DNA from: Cornus controversa
Taxonomy: Eukaryota > Streptophyta > Magnoliopsida > Cornales > Cornaceae
Length of the DNA stretch: 64,000 nucleotides
Direction of reading: 5' to 3'
Assembly: GCA_026545225.1 (NCBI GenBank)
Contig: CM048852.1
Location: 54,381,146-54,445,145 of the forward strand
The first letter of the stretch is position 1, and each line of letters begins with the position of its first letter. The notes beneath the pieces are model-generated. The model made no database searches. It was not told the DNA's origin and worked only from the letters and a program-made list of their open reading frames with translations. Shown here piece by piece: positions 1-12,759 of the stretch. The translations under genes and the position numbers were made by a program.

Positions 1-938
1 TTGCATGTATTTAAACATCATGTCAACATTAGCTTTAGGTGCGGTCCTTTGTCTAGACTCACTTTCAGCACTCAACACTACAGGAGCAGACCCAACAGGA
101 GGAGATGGAGTAAGTAGTGCCTTCTCATATGCCTCAACTTTCTTCTCATACGCATTAATTTTCCTCATGTTACTATCACATAATTTTTTCAGAGCAGATG
201 ACATACTAACCGTGAATTTTTTTTGTGTTCCTACAAGTTATTATTGGAGATCGACTTCGTTGCCGACCTCCCCCCTCCCTTTCCTCATCCTCCTCTTCAT
301 CATCATCACCATTTAAATTGTTACTTGGACAAACACGTTCTTTTTCTTTTTCAGTCTCATGACGAGAAAAAACTCTTGTGGATACACGTGCACGAGAGCC
401 AGTTGCAATTGTCTCATCAAATATGTAACTTTGTTTGTCATAGTACTTGCATGATTTTTTCTTGAATTTTTTTCAGCTCCTAAAAACCTACAAGTTCATG
501 TATATTAGCAATTGTGCAAAAAAAATATAAATAAAAAATTAGCTAGTAAATGTTACTAACCTTTGATAATCTTTCCTTTATTAATTAAAATTATCATTTC
601 AGTAGTCTAATTATATCCGACACCTGTCTCTTGCATGAGCCTTTTAAAAATCTTGTTGTCAGATCTCATGATATTAAATTTGTTCCTAAGTTGATGCTTC
701 TCCCAAAGAAATCCACCAGTCTTTTAATCATTTCCGCTAGTAAACTATTCCACCCTTTGACATTGAAGGTTGATGTATTTCGGTTTTTATTTCTAACTTC
801 CTCCTCCATTAAGAAAATGAAAGTTTCCTCAAATTGTTCATTCCATAGTATTTTTCCATCCTTGTCTGTTTTAGGTTCTTCCTCTAACTCAGATGTTTGA
901 GTGTTGAGTTGTGAGAGATTTTCATCATTTAGATCCAT
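1..938 (-). pseudogene. Myb/SANT-like DNA-binding domain protein, transposon ORF, frameshifted
   Basis: The minus strand starts with an ATG at 938 (protein begins MDLNDENLSQ). It runs through an acidic stretch into a Myb/SANT-like domain with the motif 'FIFLMEEEVRNKNRNTSTF' followed by GW, typical of the plant family found beside or inside PIF/Harbinger elements. At about 720 the reading frame shifts by one base. The expected continuation (GGFLWEKHQLRNKFN and on to about 600) is found in the next frame, so a single base appears to be missing. Further left (about 20-130) the minus strand still encodes a Ser/Pro-rich segment (SPPPVGSAPVVLSAESES) that may be the C-terminal part after an intron. 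The family and the frameshift are visible in the sequence. Its origin as Harbinger ORF1 rather than a host gene is inference. The window edge cuts it. Confidence 0.6.
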
Positions 939-3384
939 CTAAATGTCATTGTAGTAATTATAATTAGCATTCAAAAAATTATAAAAGGAGAGGCAACCCC
1001 CAATTAGACAACCAAATGAACATGAGGAGAGTACTAAAAGAACACTTTATTGCATAGCATATACAAAGCATTAAATAGGAGCCCTAGGGACACAAGGCAT
1101 TTTTAGAATGGGCCCTCTCGTACTCTTGCTCTAAATTAACAATACATATTTTGTCCAAAGTTGCCCTTAAATGACCTTATATGGCCACAGAACCCACTCC
1201 TTATGGAATAATGTTTAAATTTCAAAATAATATTTTCTAGGAAATAGGAATGGAAATACTAACTTTATCCAGCTTGTGCTATAAAATTATTTGAAAATGA
1301 TGTTTGGTGATCTAAAAACCTTTTATTAAATGTAGCCCCATCTATTAGCATTAACACATTCTTTCTCCTAATTCCATTTTCCACCATGATAAGCCAACCC
1401 AGGTGGAATATCGAATTAAATAAAACTCACCAAATTGCCCACTAATGAATCAAATGAATAATAAGTCTGGAATTTAAATGCTAACATTAGTCTATATTTT
1501 CACATAAGAACCATAATTTTATCCGATGATACCCCCAAATAAACCAATAAGGTCCTTATAAATCATGGTGGTTGACACTTATTGGACATGTGCTAATATG
1601 TGACTAATGAACTTTGGACATTGGATAAGACTTCATTTTGGTATAGAAAAAGACATAATTGAAAAAAGAAAATCAAAATTTAAGATCTAGACAAATTTTA
1701 TATAAAGTTTGACCACAAGTGGAAGATATAGTAAGGTTTTATTGAAGGAGTGAGCAAGAAAGAAATAGAGATCACCAAATCACTTTTCACTGCTGAATAA
1801 ACATTATATTCCTAACCTTTTCTATCTAGGCCTCCCTTCAACAAAAATATCTTAATCTTGTTACAAGATTTTGAATGCTAGATAAAAAAGAAAAAAAATC
1901 CTAAACCAATGACAAAACTAAACCCAACACATCGGTTATAAATAAAACATTTTCAAATTTTCATATAATATATTGATAATAGATAACAACGTTACCATTA
2001 GAACACTTTGAAATCAATAACAACTATCTTTTAACATTATACCCATCGATGAATGGAATGCACAAACCAACATAACATGTTATCTTTGAACATATTTGGC
2101 ACATGAGTGCAAATTAACCAACAATGTCTAATTATGAATTCAAACCCAACCCTTACCTCCAAACCAATCATCTTAAACTACAATTTAATAAATTATCACA
2201 TGCTGAAAATTCATTTCCATGTTTCCTTAAGTTTATCTTCCTAAATAAGAAATTTTAAACCTTCTCCATCGAATCCTATAGATAAACACACCCATAGAGC
2301 TCTACCTTCAAACCAATCATCTTCACATATCTACTTTTATTTTTGTTGATGTGTTGTTTTAGAGGATATTCCCTCTGTGTTACTTGTACTTCATATTATA
2401 TTTTCAATAAAATCAACCTTTCAGGAAAAAAAAATCATCTTCAATGAATGTGAAACATCACATGCTTGACTTGTTCAGTTTGGGTCTTCCTCAAAAATAA
2501 TTAATCTCCATAAAAAACCTATCACAAAATAATTAGTAAAACCTATATCTTTAAAAAACTAGTACAATTTTATCACTTGATTTATTAATCCAAAAGCCTC
2601 CATAAATTTTCCAGATACATGTGTTTACCCAAAATTCTAGCCTTCATCTGAAACTAAAATAAAATAATAATCTACACCTCTTGAATACTCTCTATGACTA
2701 TAGAGAAAATGTCAATTACCACAATGCAAATTCACAAAAATCCAAATAAATCATAACAAATTCTCAAATTCTATAACATGGGCTACAAAACACAGTTTGA
2801 CACAAATCTACTAATAAAAGCTGTAATATTAGCACCAGTATATAGCAGCTACAAATGCCATTCAAAATTGAGAAACAAAGGGGAAAAACAAGAGAGAAAA
2901 TAAAAAAAGTGAGAAACAGAGGAACATCTTGAAGAAGATGATGATGTAGATATGAAAAACGAGATGGTGAGAGAAATACCTTCAGGCGGGAGGAGCGAGA
3001 ATGGACGAGATTGGCGGCAGATGTTCCTCGCCGATGGTGAGAGAGAGAATGGACGAGATCGGCGACCCGAGCTACTTGCTCATCGCTGGTGGATAAAGAT
3101 AAGAGAATGAACGATGTAGGTATGGTTTGGGGCTACCGTTCGACAAAAAGATGCTATAGGAATTTTTTTTTTAGCGCTACAGTATATGCACTCCCGCATT
3201 CGCTATAATAATTCTTGAAACATTAACAAATAAACACCATTTTGGTGTTTAGAAATTTGGCCTGTTGGAACAGTAACTGTTTAAGAATGTTTAAGGTATT
3301 TATAAACAAAATAACTATTAACAAACATGTTTTTTTATTGTTTATTGTTTATATAAACAATAAACATCAAACATAAATGGGGCC
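939..3384 (-). mobile_element. Probable right part of a PIF/Harbinger-like DNA transposon
   Basis: About 2.4 kb without a gene, upstream of the SANT ORF on its coding strand. At 3384 the sequence reads GGGGCC followed by TTA, so the minus strand starts TAA-GGCCCCATTTATG. This fits a PIF/Harbinger end with a 3-bp TWA target duplication. The last 150 bases hold repeated TTTATTGTTTA-type subterminal motifs. The opposite terminus and the transposase would lie left of position 1, so the element boundary is inferred from one end only. Confidence 0.4.
2340..2436 (+). mobile_element. Possible LINE 3' end
   Basis: A short stretch (GTTGTTTTAGAGGATATTCC near its start, TTTCAATAAAAT near its end) runs into an A tract. 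It resembles the 3' untranslated tail of plant L1-type LINEs. No coding sequence is attached. The call rests only on this resemblance. Confidence 0.3.
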
Positions 3385-4179
3385 TTAGTAATTAACTAAA
3401 TGCATTTCATTTTTCAGTGAACTTTTGTCTTCTCATTGATGTCAATCAAAGAATTTTTGGAGGCTTGGGAATTGTTGTCTTTATTGTTTGAATTCTAGTT
3501 ATGAATCTGTATTGTATTGAGATTTTAATTACTTTGAATTTGTGTAACTTTTGGAAGTTTAGTTTTTGCTTGGGATTTCAATTTATATTATGTTTGAAGT
3601 TTGTTTGATGCTAGATATTATGTTTCTACTAGTTGGATTATTATGTTATTACTATTATTTGTATTAGTTTTTAGCAGTTCTTTAAATAAATTATATTATG
3701 ATTTAATTAGGTTGACACTTGACGAATAATAGCTTTTAAAATATTTAAAATTGATATTTGAAATTGGTTTGAAGTAGGCTTGAAATTGAAGCTTAAAACA
3801 AGTTGGCAGTAAGGCTGAGTATAGGCTAGAAAGTTTGATACAGGTTGGTGAACCGTGGAACTGAACCGAACCAAACCGGTTATTCACAGCTGGTTCCATT
3901 TTTAGTAGAACTTGACCATACAGTTTGGTTCTAAAAAAGACCAAAGCCGGACCGTGTGCACCCCTAATTCACACATCCATTTGTTTAATTGGAATTCAAA
4001 CTCGCAGATACTCGTAACAACTCCAACTAAACAAGATTATAAGCAAGTGTTATGGATTAAACTTGTTTCAAAATTTTAAAATCTTGCTTTCTGCCTTTGT
4101 AATGAAATATAAAATTATGGACTAATACAACATACATAAAAATCTCATGCTTGATCATGAGAAATAATGAATAAATAAA
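3385..4179. other. Intergenic, AT-rich, with a possible hAT terminus
   Basis: No gene seen. Around 3850-3965 there is a GGTTCGGTT-like motif and the end ACCGTGTGCACCCCTA. Read on the minus strand this starts TAGGGGTGCACACGGT, which is reminiscent of hAT element termini. No matching second end was found nearby. Confidence 0.3.
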
Positions 4180-7100
4180 AAGTAAATATCAGTGACACTC
4201 TCTGTGGTTTGGACTTATTTCACTCAAAGAGAAAGTTTGTTTATAGTGTCAGTATAAATCCAAACGTTATGCACCATATATCAGAGAGACCCCAAACCGT
4301 ATATAGGCAAGTTTGACCTCATCTGATACCTTGCAAAAAGACGCTGGTATCATTTAACCCTTTTCATGAAATAAAAAATTACCTAAGTATACCTTTTCAT
4401 ATAAGTATACCCTTTGCAACTATTCATGCATATTTTTTCTTATCTCTTTATCCTTTCTCCTGTCTTTTTTTTCTGCTAATAGTATCAAGTTTGATTTATT
4501 AAGGAGTCTCATAAAATTACATCTGGATTGGCACTAACAAAAGGATGAAGTAATACATATAAACACACACACACATATATATACATATACACACTGTTAG
4601 TTTCTTGTAGATAAACATAAAATTGTACACTATTCATGAGCTCATTGAACATATACATAGAGGATAATAAACTCCTTCTCGAGCTCCAACATCACCATTT
4701 GGGTCTCCTCTGTCAGTCACCATTGGAGCACCATAAAACTCCTTACCACGTCTCCACAGTCCTTTGCCACATAGAGGACCACCAACAACCAAACCAAAAG
4801 TCGTCGTCGTCGTCGTCGTTGTCATCATATTCAAAATCGATCACCACTCGACAACATGGGTATTATACTCAGCTTCAAGGGTGGGTCTTCTATGGTAAAG
4901 ATGATGCTCGAACAGTAATGGAGATGGTGGTGTTCGTAGGAGATGGCCATGGGCAGCCAACGATAAACGCTTCGACAATGCTGGAATGGAAGTGATACAG
5001 TGCATGGTTGAACTCTAACAGCTATAGCTTCAGCCGTGTGATTCATGTGTGAGTGCATCTCAATTAAAATTACCACACTTCGCAATAGAACGAATTCCTT
5101 GCATAATAGGGCTATCGAAAGGGGTGTCGAACCTCAGGGACTGTGGTCTGACTGAGTTGGATATATGAAATTAATTCTAATTAAATTTAAAAGAAAAGAA
5201 TTCTGATTTTTAATTCTAAATTATCTAATGAAACAATTGAACGAAAGCAAGAGAAACTAAGGAGTGTATAGAAGATAAGATAAATCTAGGATAATTGATT
5301 TCACTACTAACTTCACAATCAATGGTCAATTGAACTAACTATGGGGAATCATATCATGCATAAGTGGTGTTGGTGGCTACACGCTCACCTCCATCTGTCA
5401 AGAGGATAACATATGATTAAGGCTAAGTCATGGACTATCTTCGATTGGCATGGGCCATCTGCCTAACTACTCTACTCTAGGGTGCAGTATGGTTCATCTT
5501 CTCTAGGCATAATCTATCAAAATTTTTAATGATATATTTAATGAAAACTATTGTGTAATAATCACTCTCATGATCACAGAAAATAAGAGGGACGAGTTCA
5601 ATAACAACAATCAAATATCTAAGACAAGATAAGAAATCATTGAAACTGAATTTATAAGACTTTTATAGCTCAATTCTATAATAAGAATCCTCTAAATTAC
5701 ACAATCTATGAATGAATACAAAAATCCCCAATAATTAGAACAATCGAACCAGTGATGTTTAGTTAGGGCTACATCAAAACCCTGGTGGCTGAACTAGCTG
5801 CTCATGATACACCTTGTTCTCCAATGATTTTTCACTCCAAAAGCTCTTCAAAGCTGGTGTCAAGCCTACTCAATACAGCCCCAATTCGTCACTATTAATA
5901 GCCAAGAGAATATGAAGAGTTCCCAACTAATTAGGAGACAATTAGGGTTCCCGCAGCCCCTAATCAGGTGAGTTTTTCTGCTAACTTTCGGCCCAACGTT
6001 TGACCCAGTATAAGTCTGATTCACGAAATGTACGTGAAATACAAAAGTGTCCAGAATCAAATTTCGTTCAACCTCATGAGAATTGAGTAAATTTGACGCT
6101 CGAAAATAAGAGTTTCGGGCCATTTTCCAAAATAGGATTAAAACTGTATTAAGCGCATAATTGGATTTCAACCCGAAATACCCTTCAGCAGTTATAATTC
6201 TCTTGGGCCTCTTCCTTGGGTTATTTTTGAGTTAAAATTATGAAGTTGAATGGATCCTTTTGATGTAGACTTCATCTAACTCTTTTGCATGTCATCTTTA
6301 AAAGCCCAAAATAATGGTTTTAACTGAAATAATCATTAAGGCCCTGAAAATACATAAAACACTAAAACAAAGTAAAATCACAAAATAATCTATCATTAAG
6401 AGAATAAAATACATAAGTTAAGAGACTAGAATGCGTAACATTCAACGCCGATCATCGAGAATGGTAGAGAAATTTCAATGGTGCTCCAGTAGTGGGCTTT
6501 TGTTTGTGGCTTGTTTGACGGAGAAGGAACATAGGTGAAGTTCCGATTGGCAAATATGCAGTAGTGGTATCTCCAGTAGTGAAGATGTTACGGTGGTGGG
6601 TTTATCAACTTAAATAGTATAGTCGCGTCGAAGGAGTTTCACTGTAGTGTGTTAGTGTCAACCTCATGACGAAGCTTCATAGCGGTACTTTAACAAATCA
6701 GTAACTTCGACGATGGTAAGAACTTCAGTGGTGTGGAGATGGTGGATGAACTGGATATGGAGCTCCAGCATTGTCGCGGGTCTGTTCCACGACAACCATC
6801 ATCATCATTCTCAAAGCTCACCGACGGAAAATGTATGGGTACGACCACCCATTGCCGATCATCTTCACTATTGTCCCATGCACCAAAAAGACCCACCAAG
6901 CCACCATCTTCATAGTTGTTTGAAGAGTTATTTTCATTGATGTCGGCCACCCATAGTCTCTATCTTCTCCGGCCAGGCCCTTCATCTCCACCAGGCACCA
7001 CCACTGACCATGCTATTCACTAATTAGGAAGACCCACCATTGTAGAGCACCCACACAAAGATCACTATCATCACATGCATTTGATGCTCTATACTGAATG

Positions 7101-7522
7101 TGAGATAAGAGAGAATGAAGATAGTGATGTTGACAGTGTTAGGTCTATTTGTGGTGGAAACAGAGAAGAAAGAGAGGTGGTTTGGCAATAGTTGATCTAG
7201 ATTTTGATTGAGATTAGGCCATGGTGGTGATCGGTTGTGGTGGCATGGGTGGTTGGTTGTGTATCGGTAATGGCGGAGTGTAGGGATAGGAGAGAGAAAA
7301 ATAATGATAACGTGTACTAATTGGGGGCAAAGTTGTCTATTGACAACATTGATATTTTTTATTAAATTTTATTAAAAAAATAAGGGTATAGTATACATTT
7401 CACACTCAAATTAATGGAATTAGGGATAAAAATATCTATTGGGGTCCATATGATAGTTATAAGAAAAAGTGTTTCAGTGTGAAATAAGTTCAAACCACAT
7501 GGGGTGTCAATGATATTTGCCC
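4180..7522. mobile_element. Mutator-like terminal-inverted-repeat element, 3.3 kb
   Basis: The left end (AAGTAAATATCAGTGACAC, followed by a segment containing TGTGGTTTGGACTTATTTCAC) is matched in inverted orientation at the right end (7470-7522, containing GAAATAAGTTCAAACCACA and ending AATGATATTTGCCC). Flanks ATAAATAAA and TAAAATAAA could be a degraded 9-bp target duplication, but the region is AT-rich. The inside has no intact transposase. It contains GGTGG/CCACC-rich sequence with open frames that look like composition artefacts, and a (CGT)n tract near 4802. A long insertion with no coding sequence sits at about 5085-6430. Non-autonomous element. Confidence 0.55.
5085..6430. mobile_element. 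Possible non-coding retroelement insertion
   Basis: This block inside the TIR element contains phrases such as CGAACCTCAGGGACTG and a run of low-coding sequence. It resembles non-autonomous LTR-type repeats of plants. I could not find matching terminal repeats or a primer-binding site. The open frame at 5866-6171 has no recognisable protein. Confidence 0.25.
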
Positions 7523-7806
7523 TAAAATAAATCAAAAGGCTTTTACTAATTAATTGATAAAATTAATTGAAAATGATAAAATTGTCATATAAAAGGGCTT
7601 TTTTTTTTCAAAAGAGAGTTCTTTGCAACTTTTGAAAGCACAAGAAGGTTATTTGGTTACAAAAATAGAACATGGAAATATTTTGCCACTTTTTGAAAGC
7701 ATAGGGTTTAGTACAATTTGGCCTTTAATAAATGAAACCTAAAGTGATCCCCACTATAGAGGAACGCGTTTCTCCATATAGGACGTTGGTTTCTACATGG
7801 GTTTTA

Positions 7807-8155
7807 GGCTCTGTTTGCTTAGATGGAAATAACAAAAAATAAAATAAAATTTTCTCAACACTTTAGAAGTTTGGTTAGCTGGAAAAGAATTTTTTTGAGA
7901 AAAAATTGCCTTCCATAACCACCTAATTTTCTCATAAAATTTTCCTACAAAAAAATATAGGAACATTTTTTTTTTTTTGAGAATTTTTTGTGAACTTACA
8001 CTAATGCCCTTTCTTTTAAAGGAAGTTTCATACTATTCAAACCATAAAATGATAATTTTTCTTGAAAATTTTTCATGTTATTGAAATACACTATGGAAAT
8101 TTAATTTTCCCTTCTTTCACTTTCCACCATTAATTTTCGTCTAACCAAACGACCC
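7807..8155. mobile_element. Tourist-like (PIF/Harbinger) MITE, copy 1
   Basis: A 349-bp element with inverted ends GGCTCTGTTTGCTTAG and CTAACCAAACGACCC. A TTA target duplication flanks it at 7804-7806 and 8156-8158. Non-coding, AT-rich. Confidence 0.65.
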
Positions 8156-8159
8156 TTAA

Positions 8160-8657
8160 ACTCTGTTTGATTAGAAGGAACAATAAGAAATGAAAGCAAA
8201 TTAAAAAACTTTTATGGCCAGCTTGGTCCACTTAAACTCAAAGTTAGAACATTAAAAACTCTACTACAAGTTCTTAAAAGAATAGTTTTCAAAAAATTAA
8301 ACCAAACAAATACTTTAATAACTTTAGGAGTTTGGATAGCTAGAAATGTATTTTTTTGAGGTAAAGTAATATTTTCTAACCACCTAACTTTTCCACAAAA
8401 ATTTCTTACAAAAAGCACATAAAATTTTGATTTTTTTGATACATTTATATTAATTTACAATAATAATTTTTATTTTCTTGTAAGTTCTATACATTCCAAA
8501 ATATAAAATGGTAATTTCGTATAACTTTCTTGAAAAAAAATCATGTTAACCAAATGCATGTTAATGAATTTATTTTTATTTCATTGACTTCACTTTTTTA
8601 TTTTTACTTTTACCTTTTACTATTAGTTTCGAAGATTCCATCTGGCCAAACAGACAC
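8160..8657. mobile_element. Tourist-like MITE, copy 2, directly adjacent
   Basis: Starts ACTCTGTTTGATTAGAAGG and ends CCAAACAGACAC, with TAA at both flanks (8157-8159 and 8658-8660). It shares its left flanking base triplet with the previous MITE, so one probably inserted at the edge of the other. The small open frames inside are not genes. Confidence 0.5.
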
Positions 8658-8779
8658 TAAGGAGAAAAGCCTAATGGCATATGAAACTCGAGTTTTACAA
8701 GTTTTCCTAATCCAATAGAAAGAAAGAAAAACTGAGGAGAAAAATACAGTGAGTTGAGTTGAATTGCTTTACACATTAA

Positions 8780-9264
8780 GACTCTCTTTGGATAGACAAG
8801 AGAGAAAATAAAGGAGATAATAACTTTAGTTATGAGATAAAAGAAAAGAAAGGAGAGGATAACAATAACCTCTATTTATGTTTAGATAAATATAAGAGAA
8901 AATAAAATAAATGATAATATTCTTGTTTGGATAAGATAGGAAAGAGAAAATAAAAGAAATGATAATAACTAAATTACTATCATACCCTTTTATATTTAAT
9001 GAGACATGAGTGGAATAATAAAAAAAAATTTCTAATTGTTGAGGGTAATTTAAGAATTATGAAAGTACTACTTAACTCTCTATCATTTTCCTCCCAATCT
9101 TCTCATTTTTGGGAGGATAGAATATGAGAGATTAGGACGGATAACTATTCCTTCAAATCTCTCCCAATCATATCATTTTCTCGTCATTTAAAGTACTCAA
9201 ACACAATATCCTCTTCTTTCTTTTCTCTCATTATCCTTCCAAATCCTTCAATCCAAACGATGCC
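8780..9264. mobile_element. Tourist-like MITE, copy 3 (purine-rich family)
   Basis: A 485-bp element flanked by TAA (8777-8779 and 9265-9267). The ends are GACTCTCTTTGGATAGAC and ATCCAAACGATGCC. Purine-rich arm sequence (GAGATAAAAGAAAAGAAAGG) is matched by pyrimidine-rich sequence at the other end. A second copy of the same family is at 54137-54604. A further partial start (GGTTTCGTTTGGATTTATG) follows immediately at 9268. Confidence 0.65.
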
Positions 9265-9267
9265 TAA

Positions 9268-9851
9268 GGTTTCGTTTGGATTTATGAAATTAGAAGGAAA
9301 AGAAAAGAAAAGAAGGGACCATGGTTGTTATCTTTCGTTTGCCATTAAAGAGAGAGAAGAGAAGATGAGAACGGTAAAACTTTCATAATACTCAAAATAA
9401 TCTTAACATTTTAAATAAAAAATTTTAAAAACATTTAGATTCCATCTTAACAAAAGATATAATAGTTAATTGATCAAAATAATTTCTTTTATTTTTTCTA
9501 CTTTACTTTTTTGAAAAAAAAAAAATCATTTCGTTTCTTTTTTGATATAATACTTAATTGATCAAAATAATTTCTTTTATTTTTTTACATTATTATTTTA
9601 AAAAAATACAATTCTTTCAATTCTTTTTCTTCATAATTTATTCAAATATAAATGGAGTTTGTTACTCCTATTTTTCTTTTATTTTCTCTCCCATACTTAA
9701 TATTATCTTTATGTTTTCTTTTCACTCGTGTTTACTCTCTTCGCCTTCTGATTGATCCAACGATCAGGATTCAAACCGTCAGTAGAGAAGCCCGATCCAA
9801 ACCGTCGGATTATCTTATCTGAAACCCTTATCTTCACTTCATTTCACATCC
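9268..9851 (+). other. Upstream region and 5'UTR of the MORF gene
   Basis: AT-rich to about 9720, then a shift to more balanced composition with ATCCAACGATCAGG and AAACCGTCGG motifs just before the ATG. No clear TATA box was chosen. The frames opening at 9558 and 9752 are overlaps of this region and the first exon, not genes. Confidence 0.4.
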
Positions 9852-12759
9852 ATGGCGGCCATAATGGCGGCAACAGTATCCCGATCAATACTGACCGTCC
9901 GATCATCGACATCGTATCTATGCTTCTCCAAACGGCTCTTCTCATACTCTTCTTCCATAGCCAAAGCCCCTCCAATTCCTGGCTTCGTTCGATTGGTCCG
10001 ATCCACGGGCTTGATCTCTCAGTCGGTCGGGTTCGCCGCTCCAGCGGCGATTCGGTTGAACCAGATATGGTGCAGGGTGAGCCGGTCGGGCGTGTCGACC
10101 TACTCGCCGCTCAATTGCGGGTCAAATATCAGCGACCGGCCTCCGGAAGAGTTGCTGTTTCCGGGTTGCGATTTCGAACACTGGCTCATTGTCTTTGACA
10201 AGCCCGGTTGTGAAGGTGCCACCAAGCAGCAGATGATCGATCGTTACATCCAAACACTTGCTATGGTCCTCGGAAGGTAATTTTTCACACTATAGTATAT
10301 ATATGAATATAAATATATGGAGAGAGGATTGTGGAGAGAGAAATAAAGAAATTTAGAGATGGAAGACTAAGAGTAAGGGTTTTTTGTGTGTGTGTGTGTG
10401 TGAGATAAATGATTTTTGGGAGATTTTTTTATTCTGTTCGGTATGCGATATGGTTTCTTGTATGTTAGAGAGAGATTCTAACTCTAATTCTAACCCTAAC
10501 CCTAACCCTAACCCTAACCCTAGCTTTGTGACTTTGCCTAATTAAGAAAATCTGTCTCTAAATTTTAGGGTTTATGCATTTTAGTATGTTAAAATTAGGG
10601 CTGACGGATCTCTCTATTTCTTATTCGGTATGAGCATCCTACCACACAATCTCTCTATTTTGATATGTTGCATACTCCCACTGAAGTTTCGTTTTGGGTT
10701 TATCATTATGATAAAAATGCATTTGTTTGTTATGATTTATGGTATATCAGCGAAGAGGAAGCGAAAAAGAAGATTTACAGTGTAGGTTTTGAGAGGTACT
10801 TTGGGTTTGGATGCGAGATTGATCAGGAGACATCGAACAAGTTAAAAGGTTTGTGCCCTGGGTTGGTTGGTTTAATTATTAGTTGTAATTATGTTAGACA
10901 GGATTGATTTTAATTTGAATGGTTAAAATTTCCAAATTTTATAGGTCTGCCCGGAGTTCGCTATGTCATTCCTGATTCTTATGTTGATAAAGATAATAAG
11001 GATTATGGCGGTAAGTGCTATCTAAAATATCATTCAGATTTCAGTTAAAAGTGCAATTATGATGTACATATGCGAACTATCTTAGATTATGTTTCCATTC
11101 GTTGATACATGGGCTTGGTGTAGATAGTTCTTTGGCAAATACATTTCTTCATGTTTGCCTTGCATCATCATGTCTGCAATATATATTATTTTTAAATCAG
11201 AAGCTTTGGCATGTTTGAATGAAGTTATTTTTCTCATAGGACTAGCTTGTCAAAAGTGATGTAATGTCATTGATGTTCATGTCTATAGTATTTATTGTCA
11301 TATATGTTTCTTCTTTTTTGTCACAAGTATTATATTTGTTTTATATATATATATATATAATATTTTTATATGCTAAGAACTTAAGACATAAAATCAATAG
11401 GGTTGCCTACCCTTTTTCCTTAAGGCCTCCCCTAATAAGGCAATAAGCAGCAGTCCATTATGGTCTCCATGACAATGAACACAGAACAAAGCTATCACTA
11501 AGTAATCATAATTAAATAATGTTTATGGATTGTGAAAATTTTAAAACAATTTCAAATTCATGGTACAAGTGCAGAGAAATTTATTGCATTAATGTCAATT
11601 ATGAGATCATGACATCATTTTTTAATTTAAAATGATTTACTGTTTCCTCTATATTTTGTTTGGTGTTACCTTTTGATTCCTACTAGGGGCATTCCTTTCT
11701 ACACAATATTTTGTTGATTGTAATCTATTTCAATATTTATTGAGATTTCATTGATAATTTCAGTATTTAGTACTAGGTTTTCTATAAAGTAACTATTAGA
11801 CAAGCCATATGTTATGGAGATTGGGGTTTGGCTGCAACTAAGGTACAAAATATTCTTAAAATGAGTGTGGTCGAAACATGAAATTTTGTACTGTACCTTT
11901 TAGAAACTATAAGCAATTAATGTAAACTTGAATTGTTAGAATGATGACCTGAGCCTAACCTATGACAGGATTCTAAGTAGTAAATATTAGTCTCTGAAGC
12001 CCAAAGCTCGCAAGGATAATGCCATGGTAAAGACAAGACTACTTGGTCGAATCCTAGATACTTGTTCTGATCTTGATTCCTTTAGCATATCGTGAATGGA
12101 TTCAATGTTATCACTGTACTTCTTGGAATAAGCAATCAAGTGTAGTTGGGAATGTCTGTTCTACAATCTTTTATCACAAACTATTTCAATTTTCAAGCTT
12201 TTCTGGAGGTAATCTGTTAAACACATTTCCCACTCAAGATGGATTGGCAACGTTTATTGCATTGTTTGATTAATTCCAAGCTTACTACTGGCCCATGGGT
12301 GCAAGGTAGTATCGGCCTATCGGGATCTTGTCCCTCTGTATAAAAGGAGGATGTTTCGGTTTTCCACCAAACCTTATCCAACTAATCACCACCTATACAC
12401 CTAACGTTGTTTACCAAAGAATAGGAGTAGTAGTCTCAAGTCATCATTCTCGGTTATTGGCCTATGTTTTCAATTATATTAGTTCTACAACAAAGCTCTT
12501 GGTCTACATTGGAACCCGAAAAAATCCCAGTATCTTGAGAACTTAATCACCCATATCCTGAAAAAAAAGAAGTTAAAATGAAATGGACTGATGCTGAATA
12601 TATCTGTTATTTTGTTGATTTGCAGGGGAGTTGTTTGTGAATGGACAAATAGTTAAAAGACCCAGGAGGAAGAAAGTGTATCCAGTGCCCCTAAGAGTTG
12701 TAGACAGACCAAGATACGATGACATCCCTATTGGGAAGCGGCGTCCTTGGAAGCCGTAA
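9852..12759 (+). CDS. Multiple organellar RNA editing factor (MORF/RIP family, MORF4/5/6-like), mitochondrial
   Basis: Four exons: 9852-10276, 10751-10848, 10945-11010, 12626-12759, all GT..AG. The phases close to 240 codons plus TAA. Residues 1 to about 60 are rich in Arg and Ser without acidic residues, as in a mitochondrial presequence. The MORF box starts near residue 97 ([19 protein letters not shown]). It continues through [17 protein letters not shown], the exon-2 segment [20 protein letters not shown] and [20 protein letters not shown] to [11 protein letters not shown]. The tail is basic. Family members bind PPR proteins and are needed for C-to-U editing of organelle transcripts. The motifs DKPG..QQMID.Y and [11 protein letters not shown] match the MORF4/5/6 group better than plastid MORF2/9. 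The group assignment comes from memory of Arabidopsis sequences. Intron 1 holds a telomere-like array and intron 3 is 1.6 kb. Confidence 0.93.
10391..10402. repeat. (TG)n microsatellite in MORF intron 1
   Basis: A short TG run follows a GGTTTTTTG stretch. It lies in an intron with no visible role. Confidence 0.7.
10480..10523 (+). repeat. Interstitial telomere-like array (CCCTAA units) in MORF intron 1
   Basis: About five perfect CCCTAA hexamers follow degenerate copies (CTAACTCTAATTCTAA). The unit is the six-base TTAGGG type, not the seven-base CCCTAAA unit usual in plant telomeres. The degenerate left edge suggests local expansion rather than a captured chromosome end. Confidence 0.8.

Noticed and set aside
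4636-4995. 119-codon open frame beginning MSSLNIYIED
   Set aside because: It lies inside the Mutator-like element and is built from CGT and CACC repeats. No known domain and no splice or codon pattern of a gene.
10480-10523. Possible true chromosome end or fusion point
   Set aside because: Only about five units, wrong unit for most plants, and it lies within an intact gene intron with normal flanks.
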